DNA of 64,000 nt, taken from Adenanthera pavonina. Its lineage: Eukaryota; Streptophyta; Magnoliopsida; Fabales; Fabaceae. Location: NCBI GenBank assembly GCA_026686845.1, contig JAIVEN010000002.1, forward strand, positions 21,612,001 to 21,676,000, in the 5' to 3' direction. A program made the position numbers and the translations under genes. This document shows, piece by piece, positions 59,377 through 64,000 of this stretch; positions within the stretch are counted from its first letter, which is position 1, and every line of letters begins with the position of its first letter. A model generated the notes under the pieces. It did not search any database and was not told where the DNA came from. It saw only the letters and a list, made by a program, of their open reading frames with translations.

Positions 59377-59940
59377 AACTATATAAAAGTTTGTGATTTG
59401 ATTTAATGATTATTTTATTTTATTTTTTGTTGCGACCGTTATTGTATCTTTTGATTGAATGCAAAGTATGCAGTTATCACTCATTAATTTGATTAGTCTA
59501 TATTTTTATGTTTATAAAATTTCATTGAAATGGCATCATTCATAAGACAAAAATAAATTGGATTCTCTATAATTTACAAAGTATATTCAAGTTACATAAA
59601 TGGTTGCAATTTACTTTGGGCTTTGTATCTCTCTTTATTTAACCATTATTATTTTTATCACCTCTTTGTACCTTTTTTACTATTTGAATTTTGAAATTTT
59701 CCTCTAAAATTTTGTTCAAGTCAATATATATCATTTAAATAATTTTTTTTATCAAGTTATAATTTCTTCCATATATTGGATGGAGAAAAAACTAGTTACA
59801 AAATTTTTCTTTTTGAGATTCTATGTATGATATGCTCTAAGTTATGAGCCGCATAGTATATAAAGTTTATATACTGTTTATTGAGATTTTGGTTAAAAAA
59901 AAAAGGAAAAAGTACGGCTTATTGAGTTAAAATGATATTA
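59377..59940. other. AT-rich intergenic DNA
   Basis: Nothing that I can define apart from poly-A and poly-T runs. Confidence 0.5.
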
Positions 59941-60291
59941 AGGATATGTTTGGTTCAACTAAGAGAATTGGAGGGGAGAGGATTAGAGAAATTTTGATGA
60001 AGGAGATTGAAGGGGAAGAAATTGGAGGGATTTTAAAATTCCCTTATTTGGTAGGATTGGAGGGGAGGAGATTTGAGAGATTTTAATAAAATCTTATTTG
60101 GTTCATGAAAGGATTGGAGGGAATTGAGTAATAAATACTTTTTTCCGTTCAAAAAACCTCAATTTGGGAAAATTTATAAAAATGTGGGAGGAAAGGATTG
60201 GAGGGGATTAAATTCCCCCAACCCCCTCCAATTTTTTTAGCCAACATGGGGAGGGAATTTAATCTCCTTCAATCCCCTCCCCCTCTCCTTT
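59941..60291. mobile_element. Tourist-like MITE, copy 2, inverted
   Basis: Begins AGGATATGTTTGGTTCAACT after TTA. It is collinear with the complement of the MITE at 19641-20001, sharing GGGGAAGxAATTGGAGGGA, then TTTTAAAATTxCCTTATTTGG, ATCTTxTTTGGTTCA and GGAGGGAATTGAGT blocks. The right terminus is eroded: the TTTGGTT inverted repeat is not recognisable after CCCCCTCTCCTTTAA. An immobile, older copy. Confidence 0.75.
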
Positions 60292-61523
60292 AAGATAATG
60301 GTAGAATTTCAAAATAATCCAATCATAACTTTTATTCCGAGGTTGCGGATAAAATTTAGAAAGCTGTAAATCAAAAAAGAAAAGCAAATAAAGTTTTAAA
60401 AAATAATTTTAAATCATGTCCTTTATGAGAATTATGTAAATAGTTCTTCTTTCCTTTTTTTTTTCTTTCTTTCTGCGCCCTTTTAAATCAAGTCCTCCAA
60501 GAGGATGATAAATGCAATTGAGGTTCGCATCTATTATCGTTGGCCCAAAATGCCCAACAATCTCTCAACTTCGTTCAAACTTAATTAGTTTGACAACCTA
60601 ACCAATACATTTCACGTCCATTCAACAACACAACGATATTTGGCCCAAAAATAAAAAGACAACGATATGTTAAGCATACACTAGGGGAAAAAAAGTTTAA
60701 TGGGCTTCTAAATATAGCAACGGGGTACTAGACGTTATGGGCCTATCTTCTTTTAATTTAAAAAGCTTAAGCCCACAACGTCCAATTGGACTCTTGCTCT
60801 ATTTATAAGCCCTATAATCTGGATAATTTCTTTTTTAATTCCATTCTTCTCTGTGAACTTTAATTGATCAGAGTACGAATGAGGTCCAGTAGGGCAAGAG
60901 TTTACTTCGTATGTAAATGAAACGTAGTTGGGATACTACTCCATTAGTGTCAAAGAGGAACATCATTTTCTGGGGAAAATGGGCAGATCCAAGTGTGTGT
61001 ACATGTGTGTGTGTGTGTGTGTGTGTGTGACCTTTGAGTGTTTGGATTAATCTATGTACTCCATAAACTTTTGGAACCTTGTGAGAAAGAAATTAAAGGC
61101 ATTGAAATGCACTTTAATCCAATCATGAAGATGCTTGAAGAACAATCAATCGGCTAGAGATATGGTGCTCATGGTGCCCCATGTTCTCTCATCATCATCG
61201 CTTAACTTCAGTTTTTCCTATTCTTAATCAATAAATATTCTTACACTTACAAAAGCTAATTTACTAAAAACAGATGTTTCAGGTAATAATCTAAGTATAT
61301 TGACAGTGTTGTTTTAGGAAATTTAACCAGTTCCTTCAACTTAATTTGAGCACAGAAACATATAAAACTTTTCATTCTGAACAGTTTGAAATTGAAACAG
61401 ACCGTGCAAAATATTTTTGGATTGTCTACAAGAGATGGTTAAATAATCACATAAAAGCTTTTCACTAGCCAAAAAATTAACATATTAACAAAGTCATCTC
61501 AATCAAATTAACATATTCACTAA
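60292..61523. other. Intergenic DNA with promoter-like words and (GT)n
   Basis: Between 60540 and 60800 several GCCCA/TGGGC words occur (TTGGCCCAAAA twice, ATGGGCTTC, ATGGGCCTA, AAGCCCACAAC), followed by TATTTATAAGCCC near 60799. This is a promoter-like mix of Site II-type elements and a TATA word, but no intact gene follows within 700 bp. A (GT)n microsatellite lies at about 61004-61029. Confidence 0.4.
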
Positions 61524-62222
61524 CCATTATTCTATTTCGCTCTCTTCTGTCTTCTCTTCTATGTCCTGCTCTTTCTGAATGGCCTGTGCTTCGCCGACAT
61601 TAATGTTCAAACAGGCTCACAGTGCTCAGAAGCTGACTATTCCGTTAATTAACGAAGACGCGTTCCTCACCAATCTCACAACCACCATGGATTCTCTTGC
61701 TGCAAACGTAATCGATCACCATGAAATCCAACACAATCTATGGTTCAGTACTATGTAAAGGCGATATATCAGCGAGTAACATCCTTAATTCCATCAAAGT
61801 AGCCTCTGATGATTGCCCAAGGAGCAGAGACGTGTCTGTGTGGATCATGTGGTGTTTCCTACGATATGTGAATCAGAGCTTTTTCGAAACCATGGAGGAA
61901 ACTTCAGTGGCAGTGACAAACGATACTGATTTTAATGAGGCTAAGGTGGTTCCTGAAGGGCTTGCATTTAGGGGAAGGCTTGCAACTTCAGCTTCGGATG
62001 TGAGACAGGAGTGTTGAATGTGAGAGAGAGTGGGATTAAGAGGTATGGGATGGCTCAGTGCACCAGAGATATCGGAGAGGAAGATTGCAGGAACTGCCTG
62101 GAGGCTCAGTTTGGTGAGCTTCAAATCTGTGATTGGGAACAAGAGCAGATGGGAGATTTAGGGGCCCAATTGCTTCATGTGGTACAATGACTATCGGTTC
62201 TATTCCTCGAGTACTCTTCTGA
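61524..62222 (+). pseudogene. DUF26 (Gnk2) cysteine-rich secreted protein, broken
   Basis: DUF26 proteins are secreted or the ectodomains of cysteine-rich receptor-like kinases, with repeats marked C-x8-C-x2-C, and many act in defence or at plasmodesmata. The relic begins with a hydrophobic signal peptide (LFYVLLFLNGLCFADIN) that has no start Met in frame. A frame change near 61650 leads to FLTNLTTTMDSLAANVI. Another at about 61719 leads to TIYGSVLCKGDISASN, then WIMWCFLRYVNQSFFETME. The first C-x8-C-x2-C motif has lost its second and third Cys (now Ile and Ser). After a TGA at 62015-62017 the second domain reads KRYGMAQCTRDIGEEDCRNC with an intact motif. A final frame change and a TAG (62159-62161) precede NCFMWYNDYRFYSS. 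No kinase is seen. It cannot make a full product. Confidence 0.85.
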
Positions 62223-63872
62223 GTGGTCAGTATTATAAAAGGTTTTCATAATTTTGAAACCGTCATTACAAGTCAATTATCGGACCTGAATTCGAATCTG
62301 AATCTTCCGAAATAGTTCACCATGGTGAAGTGGGAAGAGATAGAATCAGAGCGATGGATTCGACCTTGCACTAGTAAATCTCACAGAAGTGAGGCCCGCT
62401 ATTTTCTTTGATGAGAACGTTAAAGAGAGATAGGAACAGAGAAGTGAGTTTCATCTTTGCACATATGAATCCTGTAAAAGTGAAATCCACTTATCTCTGT
62501 CTACCTATAATCCCTAAGACCATAACATCATCAAAAGTATTTCAAAGAATCTTCTTTCATAAGAGATGTGTAATAATGCTGTAGAATTAAGATGGGAACT
62601 CATTTCTTTAAAAACACTTTTTAGCCCATCTAGTTGACTAGGATTTTGATTAGGTTGTACTGAGCCAATTAGATCAAACCTAACTGGCAACTTTATATAT
62701 AATCATAACAGTATAGTATATACAAGAAAATAATATATATATATATATATATAAAGTGAGAGTGGAACATGGGTTTACTGTTTATATGTCAGATGGTGGG
62801 AATGATTCAAACCTAATATTGGCCTCGTGCTTTACATACAGGTGCTGAGAGACCCAGTCGCTGGGGAAGATGTACAATTGGGATATGTATGGGAGTCTTG
62901 GTGGGATCCCTCCAAATGATTTTGTAATTCTGGATGCATTGTTGAACAGTACTTTCAAGTTTCAAGAGATATATGTCAAAGAGTTGTATTTGGATCTACA
63001 TGTGCGCCGGCAAATTTTGTAATCCTTTTTATTTTTAATTTTATTTTGGTTAATTTTGTTCGACTTGTTCATCAACGTCATGGGACCTGACCTCACTTGT
63101 ATTATTCTGATTAATTAAATGTATAGTTGACTACTCAACCGGGTATCAATGTATTACTAATAGCAAACGACGCAAACGAAAAAATAGAAATTTATCCGTG
63201 AATTCAATCGAATTCTTGAAACTATTTTGAAATTTTAAGTTACTGATAATGATTATATTTTTTTTTTCTTAAATTTGAGAAAACTGATATCTGAGTGATC
63301 CAGCCTGAAAGCCTGAAAAATAAGCCAGATGGGTTAATATTTAATGGCTAATAATCAGTGTCCCAAATGTTGTGATTATCATAATGAAACCAACAACTGT
63401 ACAGTACGATATATATAATTAAAATATTCAGAATGATTTTTTATGCATCTCGAATGAACTTTAAAATAGTTTGTTAGTAATGTTTAATTAATATACTTGA
63501 CCAACACCTTGGCCAAAAAAAAAAAAACTTGACCAACACCTTATAGCAGTTCACCAGTAATCAGTAATACAATAAAAACGTCGTGTGCTGATTCACTGGC
63601 CAGAATGACATCCAAGTAAATTTGTGAACATTTAAAGCAGCTAATGATAATCCAATAAATTCATGAAAATATATATAATATTATATTAAACTGACTCCAC
63701 ACCAAATTAAAAGTATTTGTTATTGATGATACATTTAGAGAATAAACAACATAGATTTATTTTAAATTGCTAAAATTTTAAACAATTAAAATTAATTCCA
63801 AACACAACGAAAACAAGATATGGTGCGTACGTCATGGCACCTTATGCTTCCAATAAATCTGAAGGTTCCTTA
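62223..63872. other. Intergenic DNA
   Basis: No supported gene. It has an (AT)n run at about 62732-62752 and low-complexity AT DNA. A stretch at 62840-63020 is less AT-rich and may be downstream sequence of the broken DUF26 locus, but no domain is recognisable. Confidence 0.45.
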
Positions 63873-64000
63873 TTAATAAGGACGTTGGCCAATATAATTG
63901 CCAGTAGGATCATAGTTGCAGGACACGAACCACCACCCATTGCTGCACTAAACCCTAGCACACCCTTGAGGAACCGAGTTTGGCCAAACCACCTGAGTAT
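63873..64000 (-). pseudogene. PR-1 (CAP domain) C-terminus, cut by window edge and a stop
   Basis: PR-1 proteins are secreted CAP-superfamily defence proteins. The minus strand from the window edge encodes SVPQGCARV, stop, CSNGWWFVSCNYDPTGNYIG plus QRPY, then TAA (63875-63873). The last block is the near-invariant C-terminus of plant PR-1. The TAG at 63950-63948 stands where Gln is usual (ARV-Q-C), a single C-to-T change. Pro replaces the usual Arg upstream (PNSVPQGC for RNSVRLGC-like). The rest of the gene lies beyond 64000, so other lesions cannot be judged. PR-1 genes are commonly intronless. Confidence 0.85.

Noticed and set aside
1..64000. tRNA, rRNA or CRISPR-like arrays
   Set aside because: No cloverleaf with A and B boxes, no rRNA wording and no spaced short repeats were recognised by eye. 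A tRNAscan run would be needed to exclude tRNAs firmly.

Overview
The window is nuclear DNA from a flowering plant, most likely a woody eudicot that makes condensed tannins. It is AT-rich, its genes are split by GT-AG introns, and it contains plant-only genes: anthocyanidin reductase, PsbQ of photosystem II, HSA32, an ILR3-type bHLH factor, a DUF26 secreted protein and PR-1. The rest is mostly transposon debris: Ogre-like and copia-like LTR elements, hAT elements, Stowaway and Tourist-like MITEs, and foldback elements. I could not fix the species. There is no sign of bacterial or organellar origin. Exon coordinates below were assembled by hand from reading frame, splice signals and remembered family sequence.

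Layout. 1-13,000 is transposon territory: a LINE-type RNase H scrap, a 4.07-kb solo LTR of Tat/Ogre type (2228-6299), and a decayed hAT transposase gene (8456-12992) interrupted by an internally deleted copia element (8680-10759). 13,341-25,109 holds two minus-strand genes: an eIF4B-like plant protein of unknown role, with an in-frame TGA in exon 5, and anthocyanidin reductase (ANR). Two Tourist-like MITEs lie between them and share one TAA target site. 25,100-31,600 is again repeats. The clearest is a 2.06-kb hAT element with a perfect 8-bp target duplication that carries a minisatellite and a backwards piece of Ty3/gypsy gag. 31,626-42,218 holds three minus-strand genes: a C2H2/PARP-like protein, HSA32 (with a heat-shock-element core upstream) and PSBQ. 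A 1-kb element with long inverted repeats starts 258 bp upstream of the PSBQ start codon. 44,578-50,122 is a convergent pair: an ILR3-like bHLH gene on plus and a TauE/SafE membrane protein on minus. 50,400-64,000 is gene-poor: nested Stowaway MITEs, a 1.1-kb foldback element built of subrepeats, a second copy of a repeat seen at 38.8 kb, a broken DUF26 gene, and at the right edge the C-terminus of a PR-1 gene with a premature stop.

The intact genes do not form a pathway. ANR acts in flavan-3-ol synthesis, PSBQ in the thylakoid lumen, HSA32 in long-term acquired thermotolerance, and ILR3-like in iron signalling. I found no clearly undescribed multi-gene system. The observations most worth following are the nonsense codon and the frame-preserving 81-nt intron in the eIF4B-like gene, the GC-AG intron in the bHLH gene, the gag-carrying hAT element, and the two long-inverted-repeat elements that could feed small-RNA silencing beside genes.
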